Program-made: the position numbers and the translations under genes
In this document: piece by piece, positions 1 to 7,544 of the stretch
Layout: each line of letters opens with the position of its first letter
How positions within the stretch are numbered: the first letter of the stretch is position 1
The notes under the pieces: model-generated
The model's database searches: none
What the model was told of the DNA's origin: nothing
Seen by the model: only the letters and a program-made list of their open reading frames with translations
Source of the DNA: Micromonospora sp. NBRC 110009
GTDB taxonomy: Bacteria; Actinomycetota; Actinomycetes; Mycobacteriales; Micromonosporaceae
Length of the DNA stretch: 64,000 nt
Assembly (NCBI RefSeq): GCF_030518795.1
Contig: NZ_CP130427.1
Coordinates: forward strand, 3,534,001-3,598,000
Direction: 5' to 3'

Positions 1-771
1 GCGTCGGCGGCGGACGTGCTGCGGGCGTACGTCGTGGTCCGCGAGGTGTTCGGGCTGCGTGAGCTCTGGGCCGCGGTCGAGGCGCTGGACAACAGGATCT
101 CGCCGGAGCTGCAGACCAGCGTCTACCTGGACTCCCGCCGGCTGCTCGACCGCGCGGTGCGCTGGCTGGTCACCAACCGGCGCTCGCCGATCGACGTGCC
201 GGCGGAGATCGCCCGGCTGCGGGACGGCGTGGCCCGGCTCCTGCCGGACCTGGAGCACCTCTTCTACGGCACCGAGCGGGAGGCGATCGCCGCCCACATC
301 GACTCGCTGACCGAGAAGGGGCTGCCCCGCGAGCTGGCCGAGCAGGCGACCCGGCTGATGTACAGCTTCGGCCTGCTGGACGTGGTGGAGACCGCCCAGT
401 CGACCGGCCGCGACGTGAACGAGGTGGCCTCGGTCTACTTCGTCCTCTCCGACCGGTTCCGGGTGGACGCCCTGCTGTCGAAGATCTCCCTGCTGCCGCG
501 GGAGGACCGCTGGCAGACGCTGGCCCGGATGGCGCTGCGCTACGACCTGTACGCCGCGCTGGCCGCGCTCACCGCGGAGGTCCTCGGCTCCACCCCGGAC
601 AACCTGCCGCCGGTGGACCGGGTGCAGGAGTGGGAGCAGGCGAACGCCACCTCGATCCACCGGGCGCACCGGGCAATGGGAGAGTTCGACGAGTCCCGAG
701 CCGACCTGTCCGCCCTGTCGGTGCTGCTCCGGCAGATCCGTACCCTGGTGCGGACCTCGGCCGCGGCCTGA
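1..771 (+). CDS. gdh: NAD-dependent glutamate dehydrogenase, large type (3' end only)
   Basis: This is the C-terminal 256 codons of a gene that begins left of the window; the frame is open from base 1. The product matches the C-terminal region of the large (about 1,600 residue, 180 kDa) bacterial NAD-glutamate dehydrogenases, which convert glutamate to 2-oxoglutarate and ammonium. The family-typical helical tail is visible, for example LEHLFYGTER and LLDVVETAQSTGRDVNEV. The catalytic Rossmann part lies outside the window. In mycobacteria this enzyme type is inhibited by the FHA protein GarA, which cannot be assessed here. A strong hairpin follows 19 bases after the stop. Nothing suggests truncation apart from the window edge. 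Confidence 0.9.
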   Translation, partial: ASAADVLRAYVVVREVFGLRELWAAVEALDNRISPELQTSVYLDSRRLLDRAVRWLVTNRRSPIDVPAEIARLRDGVARLLPDLEHLFYGTEREAIAAHIDSLTEKGLPRELAEQATRLMYSFGLLDVVETAQSTGRDVNEVASVYFVLSDRFRVDALLSKISLLPREDRWQTLARMALRYDLYAALAALTAEVLGSTPDNLPPVDRVQEWEQANATSIHRAHRAMGEFDESRADLSALSVLLRQIRTLVRTSAAA

Positions 772-789
772 GCCGTCACGGACGCCGGC

Positions 790-825
790 GCGGCCCGGTG
801 GTCGGTCACCCGACCACCGGGCCGC
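790..825. terminator. Bidirectional hairpin terminator between gdh and the sortase gene
   Basis: A perfect 16-bp stem (left arm GCGGCCCGGTGGTCGG) closes on the tetraloop TCAC. It lies between two convergent stop codons, so it can end both transcripts. There is no T-tract, as is usual for high-GC actinobacterial terminators. Confidence 0.85.
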
Positions 826-839
826 GCCCGTTCCTCGCC

Positions 840-1601
840 TCACGGCGTCATGCTGGCCAGGACGATGATGTTGTTGAGATAGCTGCGGCTGTTCTGGTCG
901 AAGTCGCCCCCGCAGGTGACCACCCGCAGACCCGGCTTGTCGTTCGGGCCGTAGACCAGATCGGTGGGGAAGGCCGTCTTCGGGTACGACCTCACGTCGT
1001 CGACGGTGAAGGTCGCCGTCGAGCCGTCCTCCCGACTGAGGCTGATGGTGTCGCCCTGCTGGAGCGCACCGAGGTTGAAGAAGACCGCCGGCCCGAGCTG
1101 GGCCGAGTCGACGTGGCCGACGATGACGGCGTTGCCGACCTCACCCGGGCTGGCCCCCAGCGAGTACCAGCCCGCCGTCATGGCCTGGCTCAGCGGCGGC
1201 ACCTGCACGGTGCCGTCCGCGTTGAGGCCGAGGCTCATGATCTGGGCGTTCACCCCGATCCGGGGGATCGTGACCGTGGTCGGGGTCGACCGGGGCAGCC
1301 CGGCGAGTGCCATGTCCGGGGCCGGCGTGGACCCGTCGCCGGTGGCCGCCTGCTCGGCGGTGTCCGTGCCGGCACTTGGCGCGGCGGAGGCCGAGCCGGG
1401 TGTGGTGGCGGGGGCCGAATCGGCGGGCCCGGCCTGGGCGATCGGCTGGGGCGGCCGGGGCGGGGGCGTGGTCCGGAAGGAGGCGCCGACCAGGGCGGAG
1501 CCCACCATGGCGAGCAGGACGACGACGGCGGCGCCGGCGGCGCGCCACGGTCTCCCGTGACGGCCGCCGGCCCGTGTCGCCGTCTCGTCAGGCCAGGTCA
1601 T
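840..1601 (-). CDS. Class F sortase
   Basis: A membrane-anchored cysteine transpeptidase of 253 residues. Residues 23-40 form an N-terminal membrane anchor, residues 44-105 are a Pro/Ala/Thr-rich linker, and the sortase barrel runs from about residue 108 to the end. The catalytic triad is visible: His163 in GHVDS, Cys230 in VVTCGG and Arg239 in NSRSYLNN. Sortases cut a C-terminal sorting signal in a secreted protein and join it to the cell envelope. The ATG at 1601 was chosen because it starts just before the membrane segment and overlaps the upstream stop codon by 14 bases, which implies translational coupling. That upstream gene encodes a secreted repeat protein with a C-terminal membrane segment and Arg tail, the obvious candidate substrate. 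Confidence 0.88.
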   Translation of the reverse strand: MTWPDETATRAGGRHGRPWRAAGAAVVVLLAMVGSALVGASFRTTPPPRPPQPIAQAGPADSAPATTPGSASAAPSAGTDTAEQAATGDGSTPAPDMALAGLPRSTPTTVTIPRIGVNAQIMSLGLNADGTVQVPPLSQAMTAGWYSLGASPGEVGNAVIVGHVDSAQLGPAVFFNLGALQQGDTISLSREDGSTATFTVDDVRSYPKTAFPTDLVYGPNDKPGLRVVTCGGDFDQNSRSYLNNIIVLASMTP

Positions 1602-2598
1602 CGGCCCGACGCCGACGCAGCAGCACCATGCCGCCCAGGGCGGCGGCACCGATGACGCCCACCCCGCTGGCGGCCATCTTGCCGTCCAGGCTGGTGGTGG
1701 TCATGCCACCGTCACCACCGTCGACGTGGCCACGCGGCATGCAGTCCTTCCGGTCGCGGTCCTTGTCGCGGTCCTTGTCGCGGTCCTTGTCGGACTTCTC
1801 GTCCCTGCCGTGGTCGTCCTTGTCGCTCCAGTCGCCGTGGCTGGACTTGTCGTCCTTGCCGTGGTCGTCCTTGTCGCTCCAGTCGTCGTGGCCGGACTTG
1901 TCGTCCTTCTTGTCCTTGTCCTTGTCCTTGTTGTTCCAGTCGTCGTGGCTGGACTTGTCGTCCTTCTTGTCCTTGTCCTTGTCCTTGTCCTTCTGGCCGT
2001 AGTCCGACTCCGCGTCCTGGCCGTACTCGTCGTGGCTCTGCCAGTCGCTGCCCGACTTGTCGTCCTTTTTGCCCGAGTCCTTCGGGTCCTTCCAGTCGCC
2101 CTGGCCCGGCTGGTCGGCGGCGACCATGCCGCCACCCGAGCCGCCCGGCGCCGGGGGCTGGCCGCCGCCGTACTGCTCCTGGTAGTCGCCACGGCCGTCC
2201 GGACCCTTGCCGTGGTCGTCCTTGCCGTCCTTGCCGTGGTCGTCCTTGCCGTCCTTGCCCTTGTCGTCGCGGCCGTGCTGTTCCTTGCCGTCGGGGCCGT
2301 GGTCGGCGTCCTTGCCGTCGTGGTCCTTGCGGTCCTCGTCCTTGCGGTCCGAGTCCTTGCGGTCCCAGTCCTTGTAGTCCGAGTCCTTGCGGTCCCAGTC
2401 CTTGCGGTCCCAGTCCTTGTGGTCCCAGTCCTCATGGTCGCCAGGGCAGAAGTCAAGAAGACTTACCTGCGGCTTGGCGACAGTGCCCGCGTACGCGCCG
2501 CTCGCGGCCGCGTTTGCCGCCCCGGGCGAGAACAGCAGCAGGGACGCGCCGCCGAGAGCAGCGCCCGCAACGAGCTTCCTGAGCATCTTCGTTCCCAT
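1588..2598 (-). CDS. Secreted Asp/Lys-rich repeat protein with sorting-signal-like tail
   Basis: A 336-residue protein of unknown function. Residues 1-30 look like a signal peptide (cut near ANA-AAS). Residues 52-285 are low-complexity repeats of KDWDRKD, DKDKDKK and DDHGKD type, extremely hydrophilic and with balanced charge. There are only two Cys, at residue 51 just before the repeats and residue 286 just after, so a disulfide could clamp the repeat region. The tail has MPRGHVDGGDGG (287-298), a hydrophobic segment (about 308-327), RRRR and six more residues. This is the layout of a cell-wall sorting signal but without LPXTG. The stop is nested in the start of the sortase gene. The ATG at 2598 was chosen for the signal peptide; GTG 2610 and ATG 2586 are alternatives. 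The function of the repeats is unknown; cation binding or a spacer role is speculation. Confidence 0.72.
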   Translation of the reverse strand: MGTKMLRKLVAGAALGGASLLLFSPGAANAAASGAYAGTVAKPQVSLLDFCPGDHEDWDHKDWDRKDWDRKDSDYKDWDRKDSDRKDEDRKDHDGKDADHGPDGKEQHGRDDKGKDGKDDHGKDGKDDHGKGPDGRGDYQEQYGGGQPPAPGGSGGGMVAADQPGQGDWKDPKDSGKKDDKSGSDWQSHDEYGQDAESDYGQKDKDKDKDKKDDKSSHDDWNNKDKDKDKKDDKSGHDDWSDKDDHGKDDKSSHGDWSDKDDHGRDEKSDKDRDKDRDKDRDRKDCMPRGHVDGGDGGMTTTSLDGKMAASGVGVIGAAALGGMVLLRRRRADDLA

Positions 2599-2631
2599 GA
2601 CCAGCGTCACTCCATCCCCTGTTTGTCCTGA

Positions 2632-2662
2632 GCCCGACGTTGGTCGAGCTACGCCCGACGTT
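2632..2662 (-). promoter_or_regulatory. Two direct repeats with 21-bp period upstream of the surface protein gene
   Basis: The 10-mer GCCCGACGTT (AACGTCGGGC on the transcribed strand) occurs at 2632-2641 and again at 2653-2662. The copies are identical and their starts are 21 bp apart, about two helical turns. They lie 34-64 bp upstream of the repeat-protein ATG. This spacing suits a dimeric activator or response regulator binding one face of the DNA. No regulator can be named. Confidence 0.45.
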
Positions 2663-2928
2663 AGACCGTTTCGCGACTTATCCGAGGAAAGATTCGCGTA
2701 TTGGAGTTTTCTGACGCTGGGGGGCATAGGAGGCCTTCGTGGTCGTGCTCACCCGTCGCTGATCCGCTGTGCCGTGCCGGGTCGTCCCGACGCGGCTGGG
2801 CTGGTCGGGCGGCCCGTGCCGGGTCGTGTCGACCGTTGCGGGTCTGCGGGCTTTCGCGACCGGCCGTCCGTTTCGCCGCCTCTGGGGCGCCCACCCGCGT
2901 AGAGGTCGAATACATCGACCCATTGCCA

Positions 2929-2942
2929 TGGAAGCGCTCCTA
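2929..2942. promoter_or_regulatory. CebR-like operator (cellulose-utilisation repressor box)
   Basis: TGGAAGCGCTCCTA differs at two positions from TGGGAGCGCTCCCA, the palindrome bound by the LacI-family repressor CebR upstream of Streptomyces cellulase genes. It lies about 30 bp upstream of the decayed cellulase sequence, so it is best read as the surviving operator of that gene. Whether it still binds a repressor is unknown. Confidence 0.55.
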
Positions 2943-2971
2943 TCAAGGCGCGCGGTTCGGGGAGCCGCACC

Positions 2972-3213
2972 GCGAGCTGGGAGGTCGAGGGCAACACCTA
3001 CGTCAACGGCCGGAGTCGGGTCTCGGTGAGCGTCCCCGCGAACCCCGAGGCGGGCATCGACGCGAACGCCTGGGGGAAGCCCCGGGCGAGTCGGACGGCT
3101 CCAACACCGCCATTCCGACCGACGACGGCAAGGGCTTCGACCGGATGTGCGACCCGACCTACACCGGTAGCGCCCGCACCGGCAAGAACCTGACCGGCGC
3201 CCTGCCGCATGCC
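2972..3213 (+). pseudogene. Remnant of a GH6 cellulase (cellobiohydrolase/endoglucanase)
   Basis: Two reading-frame pieces survive. Bases 3079-3213 (frame 1) encode PGESDGSNTAI and GKGFDRMCDPTYTGSAR, ending in NLTGALP. This is a stretch well known in actinobacterial GH6 cellulases, just before the GQWFPEQF-type segment. The preceding piece (frame 2, from about 2972) encodes NTYVNGRSRVSVSVPANPEAG and ends at NAWGKP, and is shifted by one base relative to the first. There is no signal peptide, no catalytic core and no start codon, so about 90 percent of the gene is gone. The CebR-like box 30 bp upstream supports the identification. The frame-1 piece is confidently GH6; assigning the frame-2 piece to the same gene is less certain. 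Confidence 0.7.
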
Positions 3214-3316
3214 GAGCGGCCTACCCGCCGCTCTCCTGACCGCGGTGGCCGGGCCCGCCCGCGGCGGCGGGAGTGAGGCACTGCCGCGCGGGCTCCCCGG
3301 GCCCCTGGTCGACGTC

Positions 3317-3341
3317 GGACGGCCAGGGGTCCCGGCCGTCC
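3317..3341 (-). terminator. Hairpin terminator after the 3343-3726 gene
   Basis: An 8-bp stem, GGACGGCC/GGCCGTCC, with a 9-nt loop begins one base beyond the stop codon of the leftward hypothetical gene. Confidence 0.6.
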
Positions 3342-3342
3342 G

Positions 3343-3726
3343 TCAGGGGACCGTCTTCTCGATCGCCGCCCGGCCCAGCTCGGCCAGGTCGCGGCGGGCC
3401 CGCTCGAGGTTCTCCGCGGTGAGGTCCTGGCCCCGGGCCATCACCAGGTCCTCCGGCTCCCACGGCTGCTCAGCGCCGGTGCGGATGTTGTCCCCGCCGG
3501 CCCCGGTGCCGGTGCCGGTCGCCCCGGTTCCGGCCGCGTACGGGTCGCCGAGGAGGTCCGGCGATCCGGTGTCGGGCACCGCGCCGTCGGGCTCGGTGAA
3601 GACCGGATTGTCCGGATCGGTGCCGCCGCTGCGCAGCTGCGGCACCGTGCTGTCGTCGTCCACGGCCGCAGCCACCTCGGGGGTCTCCTCCAACGGCCGC
3701 TGGCCGTAACGGTCACGATCCGCCAT
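3343..3726 (-). CDS. Hypothetical protein, conserved-looking, soluble
   Basis: A 127-residue protein with no recognised domain. It is acidic and Gly/Pro/Thr-rich, with a GTGATGTGTGAGG stretch in the middle. The C-terminal 35 residues (DLVMARGQDLTAENLERARRDL onward, in short pieces) look helical and amphipathic and are the only part likely to fold. The ATG at 3726 has a strong AGGAGGG ribosome site 8 bases upstream, so the long upstream extension of the frame was discarded. It lies downstream of the symporter operon on the same strand, with a 77-bp gap. No function is proposed. Confidence 0.65.
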   Translation of the reverse strand: MADRDRYGQRPLEETPEVAAAVDDDSTVPQLRSGGTDPDNPVFTEPDGAVPDTGSPDLLGDPYAAGTGATGTGTGAGGDNIRTGAEQPWEPEDLVMARGQDLTAENLERARRDLAELGRAAIEKTVP

Positions 3727-3803
3727 GCTGCTGCCCTCCTGTCCCGTTCCGTGATCCACCTGGGGTACCCCGTGCGAGCCGGGGCATGCCGCCGGCGGTC
3801 GGG

Positions 3804-4127
3804 TCAGCGCTCCTCGCCGCGGTGCGGCGCCGGCGCCTCGTTCGGCCGGACCCACTGCCAGGCCAGCATCAGCAGGCCGAAGACGAGCATGACCAGCCCG
3901 GCCCAGAGGTTGATCCGGACGCCCTGCGCCTTGTCGATCTCGGCGGACGAGTCGAAGAGCCCCATCAGGCCCACGATCAGCCCGTACACGACGAACAGCC
4001 CACCGATCACCCGGCGGATGTCGAAGAGCCGGGCCGCCGCGGAGCGCTGCCGCTCCTCCTCGGTCTCCTCGACCAGCGGGTCGTACGACTCGCGGTCGTG
4101 GTGGCGGTGCTCGCGGTGGTCGGACAT
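3804..4127 (-). CDS. Small membrane protein encoded with the symporter
   Basis: A 107-residue protein with a charged, His-rich N-terminus (residues 1-35) and two membrane segments (about 40-60 and 73-95), followed by a short polar tail. It starts 17 bp after the symporter stop codon, so the two form an operon. Small two-helix proteins next to SSS-family transporters (DUF485-like or YhdT-like partners) are common, but the sequence does not clearly match one. It is probably an accessory subunit or a stress-type membrane protein; this is inferred from context only. Confidence 0.7.
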   Translation of the reverse strand: MSDHREHRHHDRESYDPLVEETEEERQRSAAARLFDIRRVIGGLFVVYGLIVGLMGLFDSSAEIDKAQGVRINLWAGLVMLVFGLLMLAWQWVRPNEAPAPHRGEER

Positions 4128-4144
4128 GGCGTTCGTCCCTTCCC

Positions 4145-5800
4145 TCAGAAGACCGGGATGTAGAACAGGGCGGCGAGGATGACGGCGACCACGCCGAGCA
4201 GCACGGGCGAGCGGTACCAGGCGGCGTCGCCGGCCAGCGAGTCGTCGGTCAGCGTGGTGTCGGCCATGCCGTAGACCAGCCCCTCCAGCTCGTGATCGCG
4301 CTTCGGGCGGGTGAGCGGGGTGACGATCAGGGCGACCACCGCCACGGTGACGAACGCGATGCCGGCGCCCCAGAAGCTCTCCTCCAGGTCCGAGTTGAAG
4401 TGCACCACGCCGCCCCGGTAGAGCAGGTACGTCGCCAGTGCCGCCAGGGTGCCCAGCAGCAGGGACCAGAAGCCGGCCAGCGCGCTCATCCGCTTCCAGA
4501 ACATGCCGATGATGAAGGTGGCGAAGAGCGGGGCGTTGAAGAGCGAGAACAGCGCCTGGATGTAGTTCATGATGTTGCTGAAGCCGGCCGCGATGAACGC
4601 GGTGCCGATGCCCACCAGCACGCCGGCCACGGTGGCGAGCCGGCCGATCTTCACGTAGTACTCGTCCGAGCGGTCCCGCTTGAAGTACGCCTGCCAGATG
4701 TCGTACGTGAAGACGGTGTTGAAGCCGCTGACGTTGGCCGCCATGCCGGCCATGAACGAGGCGAGCAGGCCGGTGACCGCGATGCCGAGCACCCCGTTGG
4801 GGAGCAGGTCGCGCATGAGCAGCGGGATGGCGTTGTTGTAGACCAGGTCGCCCTTCTCGGCGCCCAGCCCCTGCACGGTGACCAGGGCGACCAGGCCGGG
4901 GATCACGGTGACCAGGGGGATGAACAGCTTCGGGTAGGCGGCGATGATCGGCGTACGCCGGGCGGCGCTCATGTTCCGCGCGGAGAGGGCCCGCTGCACC
5001 TCGGCGAAGTTGGTGGTCCAGTAGCCGAACGAGAGCACGAAGCCGAGGCCGAAGACGATGCCCAGCCAGTGCGCGCCGAGCGGATTGTCGGTGCCGCCGG
5101 TGCCCTGCCAGGCGTGCAGCCCGGCCTCGCCGAGCTTGGAGCCGCGGACCGCGTCCATCAGGCCGCTGACGCCCCCGACCTTCACCAGGCCGATCACGGT
5201 GATCGGGATCAGGCCGGCGAGGATCACGAAGAACTGGAGCACCTCGTTGTAGATCGCGCCGGAGAGGCCACCGATGGTGATGTACGCCAGCACGATGAAC
5301 GCGCCGACCACGATCGCGATCCAGAGCGGCCAGCCGAGCAGGGCCTGCATCACCAGCGCCAACGCGTACAGGTTCACCCCGGCGATGAGCACCTGGGCGA
5401 GCGCGAAGCTGATCGCGTTGAGCAGGTGGGTCGGGCGGTTGAACCGGAGCCGCAGGTACTCGGGGACGCTGCGGACCTTCGAGCCGTAGTAGAAGGGCAT
5501 CATCACGATGCCCAGGAAGACCATCGCCGGCACGGCGCCGATCCAGTAGTAGTGGACGGTCATCACGCCGTACTGGGCGCCGTTGGCGGCCATGCCGATG
5601 ATCTCCAGCGCGCCCAGGTTGGCCGAGACGAACGCCAGTCCGGTCACCCAGGCGGGCAGGGACCGCCCGGAGAGGAAGAAGTCGACGCTGGTGCGGATGG
5701 CCCGCCGGGCGGCGAAGCCGACCCCGAGCACGGTGACGAAGTAGAGCGCCAGGATCACGTAGTCGAGGGCGTTCATGTTCAACCTGAGGCCATCACCCAT
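4145..5800 (-). CDS. Sodium:solute symporter (SSS family, SglT-like)
   Basis: A 551-residue integral membrane protein with 13-14 hydrophobic helices, the normal size for the solute/sodium symporter family. Family-typical stretches include FFLSGRSLPAWVTGLAF early, SVPEYLRLRFNRPTHLLNAI and the YWTTNFAEVQRALSARNM segment typical of sugar/Na+ symporters such as vSGLT. It imports a solute using the Na+ gradient. Sugar is the likeliest cargo by resemblance but cannot be proved. ATG 5800 has GGAGGGGAG about 8 bases upstream and is preferred over the internal Met at 5776. The small membrane protein gene follows 17 bp later. The upstream hairpin at 5887-5914 separates it from the next operon. Confidence 0.88.
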   Translation of the reverse strand: MGDGLRLNMNALDYVILALYFVTVLGVGFAARRAIRTSVDFFLSGRSLPAWVTGLAFVSANLGALEIIGMAANGAQYGVMTVHYYWIGAVPAMVFLGIVMMPFYYGSKVRSVPEYLRLRFNRPTHLLNAISFALAQVLIAGVNLYALALVMQALLGWPLWIAIVVGAFIVLAYITIGGLSGAIYNEVLQFFVILAGLIPITVIGLVKVGGVSGLMDAVRGSKLGEAGLHAWQGTGGTDNPLGAHWLGIVFGLGFVLSFGYWTTNFAEVQRALSARNMSAARRTPIIAAYPKLFIPLVTVIPGLVALVTVQGLGAEKGDLVYNNAIPLLMRDLLPNGVLGIAVTGLLASFMAGMAANVSGFNTVFTYDIWQAYFKRDRSDEYYVKIGRLATVAGVLVGIGTAFIAAGFSNIMNYIQALFSLFNAPLFATFIIGMFWKRMSALAGFWSLLLGTLAALATYLLYRGGVVHFNSDLEESFWGAGIAFVTVAVVALIVTPLTRPKRDHELEGLVYGMADTTLTDDSLAGDAAWYRSPVLLGVVAVILAALFYIPVF

Positions 5801-5886
5801 CCCGTGCTCCCCTCCGCGGCGGTGCTGCGCCCGCAGGTACCCAGATAGCGGATTTTCATGCCACAGTGCGATTTTGGGCGCAAACG

Positions 5887-5914
5887 CGAGCCCCGGCCGG
5901 ACGGCCGGGGCTCG
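5887..5914 (-). terminator. Hairpin terminator after the 5927-7544 operon
   Basis: A perfect 13-bp stem (CGAGCCCCGGCCG and its complement) has only two loop bases. It lies 12 bases beyond the stop of the leftward gene. Confidence 0.8.
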
Positions 5915-5926
5915 CTCGGAATCGGC

Positions 5927-6937
5927 TCAGCGGCCGAGGACGCGGTCCAGGAAGTCCCGGTAGCCCCGGACGGCCACCCGGAGCTGCTCGGTGTCGGCCG
6001 AGCCGGACTCCCGCCAGCCGCCCAGCTTGCTCTTCTGCTCCTGCAGCGCGGTGGAGAGCGCCTGGATCGCCTCCTCGACCAGGGACTGTGCCTCGCCGAC
6101 CGCGGCCTGCGGGTCGTCGACGAAGCGGAGCTGCACGTCCCGCCAGCGGTCCCGGAAGCCCTGCGCGGTTTCCGGGGCGAAGAGCGTGGCGGCGTCCGCC
6201 GGCACCGCGCCCGGGGTGGGACGGGCCGCCCCGGCCAGGGCCGCGCCCGCCCCGGCGGCGGCACCGGCCACGCCCGCGCCCGCCGCGGCGGTGCTGCTGT
6301 CCGGGTCGACCATCGCCGGCTCGGCGCTGCCGTAGCCGGCGGCGCCGGCGGCCGGGGCGTCGTCGCGCGCGGAGTGCTCGGCCGCCCAGCGGTCCGGGTC
6401 GTGCAGCCGGTCGCCGGCCGTCGGGTCCGCCCGCTCGTCATCGAACGCGTCGGTCCGTCCCGGCGCGCCGTCACCCGGCGCGGCGGTGTCCTCGCCGCGC
6501 GCGTCGCGCTCGTCCTCGGGCCGCCCGCTGGCCATCGCGGAGGCGGCCACCGCGTCGCCCACCGTGGCGGCCCCGAACACGGTCGGCAGCGGGGCGGGGT
6601 CGTGGTACACCGGCCGCTCGTCGGCGTCGGCGTCGGCGTCGGCGGCCTCCGCGTCCCGGACCTCCCGGGCGTCGTACGCCCGGGTCTCGTCCAGCTCGGC
6701 GTCCCGGAAGGCCGGGTCGTCGGCCGGCCGGTCGTCGGCGCGGTCGCCGATCACCGCCGGGTCGTCGAAGGTGCCCCGGTCGTCCAGCGCGTCCTCGGGT
6801 ACGTCGGTCCGGGCGCCCCGGTCGGGACGGTGCCCGTCGCCGTCGCCGTCGCCGTCGCCGGGCGGAGTGACCGGCACCGGCGCGGACCGGACGGCCTCGG
6901 GGTGTTCCTGCGTGACCTGCTGCTCTTCCTGGCGCAT
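5927..6937 (-). CDS. Hypothetical acidic protein with C-terminal domain shared with its neighbour
   Basis: A 336-residue protein. Residues 1-250 are low complexity, rich in Asp, Ala, Arg and Gly, with runs such as DGDGDGDG and DADADADE, and are likely disordered. The last 85 residues form a predicted helical domain beginning FRDRWRDVQLRFVDDPQAAV. The upstream gene product carries a clearly related segment (WEELQVRFVDSPAETVGEA), so the two genes seem to be diverged paralogues in one operon 13 bp apart. There is no signal peptide or membrane segment, which suggests a cytoplasmic partner of the membrane-anchored neighbour. Function unknown. Confidence 0.68.
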   Translation of the reverse strand: MRQEEQQVTQEHPEAVRSAPVPVTPPGDGDGDGDGHRPDRGARTDVPEDALDDRGTFDDPAVIGDRADDRPADDPAFRDAELDETRAYDAREVRDAEAADADADADERPVYHDPAPLPTVFGAATVGDAVAASAMASGRPEDERDARGEDTAAPGDGAPGRTDAFDDERADPTAGDRLHDPDRWAAEHSARDDAPAAGAAGYGSAEPAMVDPDSSTAAAGAGVAGAAAGAGAALAGAARPTPGAVPADAATLFAPETAQGFRDRWRDVQLRFVDDPQAAVGEAQSLVEEAIQALSTALQEQKSKLGGWRESGSADTEQLRVAVRGYRDFLDRVLGR

Positions 6938-6950
6938 GGCGGCAGCCTCC

Positions 6951-7544
6951 TCAGCGGCTCGTGGCGTCGTGCTCGTGGTCGGGGTGGCGCGGCTCCGGCG
7001 GCTGGTGGCCGACCGGGTCCTCGCCGAGCAGGTCGGCGAAGAGGGCCCGGTAGTGCACGAGCGCCTGCCGGAGTTCCTCCGTGCCGGCCTCGCCGCGCTC
7101 GTTGCGCAGCCGGATGTCGTGGGCGTCGCGGTAGTGGGTCAGGGTGCGGGCGTGCTCGACGGAAAGGTGGGCGATCTGTTCGGAGAAGTCGCCGGTGGGG
7201 TATCCCCGCTCGGCGATCAACCGGCTGACCAGCTCGTCGGCCTCGCCCACGGTCTCCGCGGGGGAGTCGACGAAGCGGACCTGGAGTTCCTCCCAGGCCG
7301 CGGCGTACTTGGCTCGGGATTCCGGGCTGAGCGGGGTGAGTTCCAGCTCGGCGTGGCGGCGCTCCCGCTCGCGCAGCTCCCGCTCGGCGGCGCTCCGGCT
7401 GTCCTGCTCGGCGACGGCCCGGTCGTACTCCGGGCCGAAGCGCTGCCTGAGGGCGCGCCGGCGGCTCGCGACCACGGCGATCGCGGCCAGCGCCGCGAGC
7501 ACAAGGACGACGATGACTATGACGACTACCTGCGTGGACGACAT
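6951..7544 (-). CDS. Membrane-anchored protein, paralogue of the downstream gene product
   Basis: A 197-residue protein. Residues 5-26 form one membrane segment (VVVIVIVVLVLAALAAIAVV), followed by RRR. A charged coiled-coil-like stretch covers residues 35-75. The domain WEELQVRFVDSPAETVGEA, with its helical continuation, spans residues 85-170. The tail is His/Asp/Pro-rich. ATG 7544 has GGAGGAG directly upstream, so the longer frame to 7952 was rejected. The protein probably sits in the inner membrane with the soluble domain in the cytoplasm. Similar single-helix proteins are common in Micromonospora-like genomes, but I know no function for them. Confidence 0.7.
   Translation of the reverse strand: MSSTQVVVIVIVVLVLAALAAIAVVASRRRALRQRFGPEYDRAVAEQDSRSAAERELRERERRHAELELTPLSPESRAKYAAAWEELQVRFVDSPAETVGEADELVSRLIAERGYPTGDFSEQIAHLSVEHARTLTHYRDAHDIRLRNERGEAGTEELRQALVHYRALFADLLGEDPVGHQPPEPRHPDHEHDATSR

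Noticed and set aside
1726..2631. Rightward Val/Leu-rich 301-codon open frame over the repeat protein gene
   Set aside because: It is the mirror of the Asp/Lys codon repeats (GAC/AAG read backwards as GTC/CTT), has no ribosome site and no protein family features.
4292..5848. Rightward 518-codon open frame opposite the symporter gene
   Set aside because: His/Glu/Arg/Asp-rich with no hydrophobic core. Long antisense frames are expected at this GC content, and the symporter on the other strand is unambiguous.
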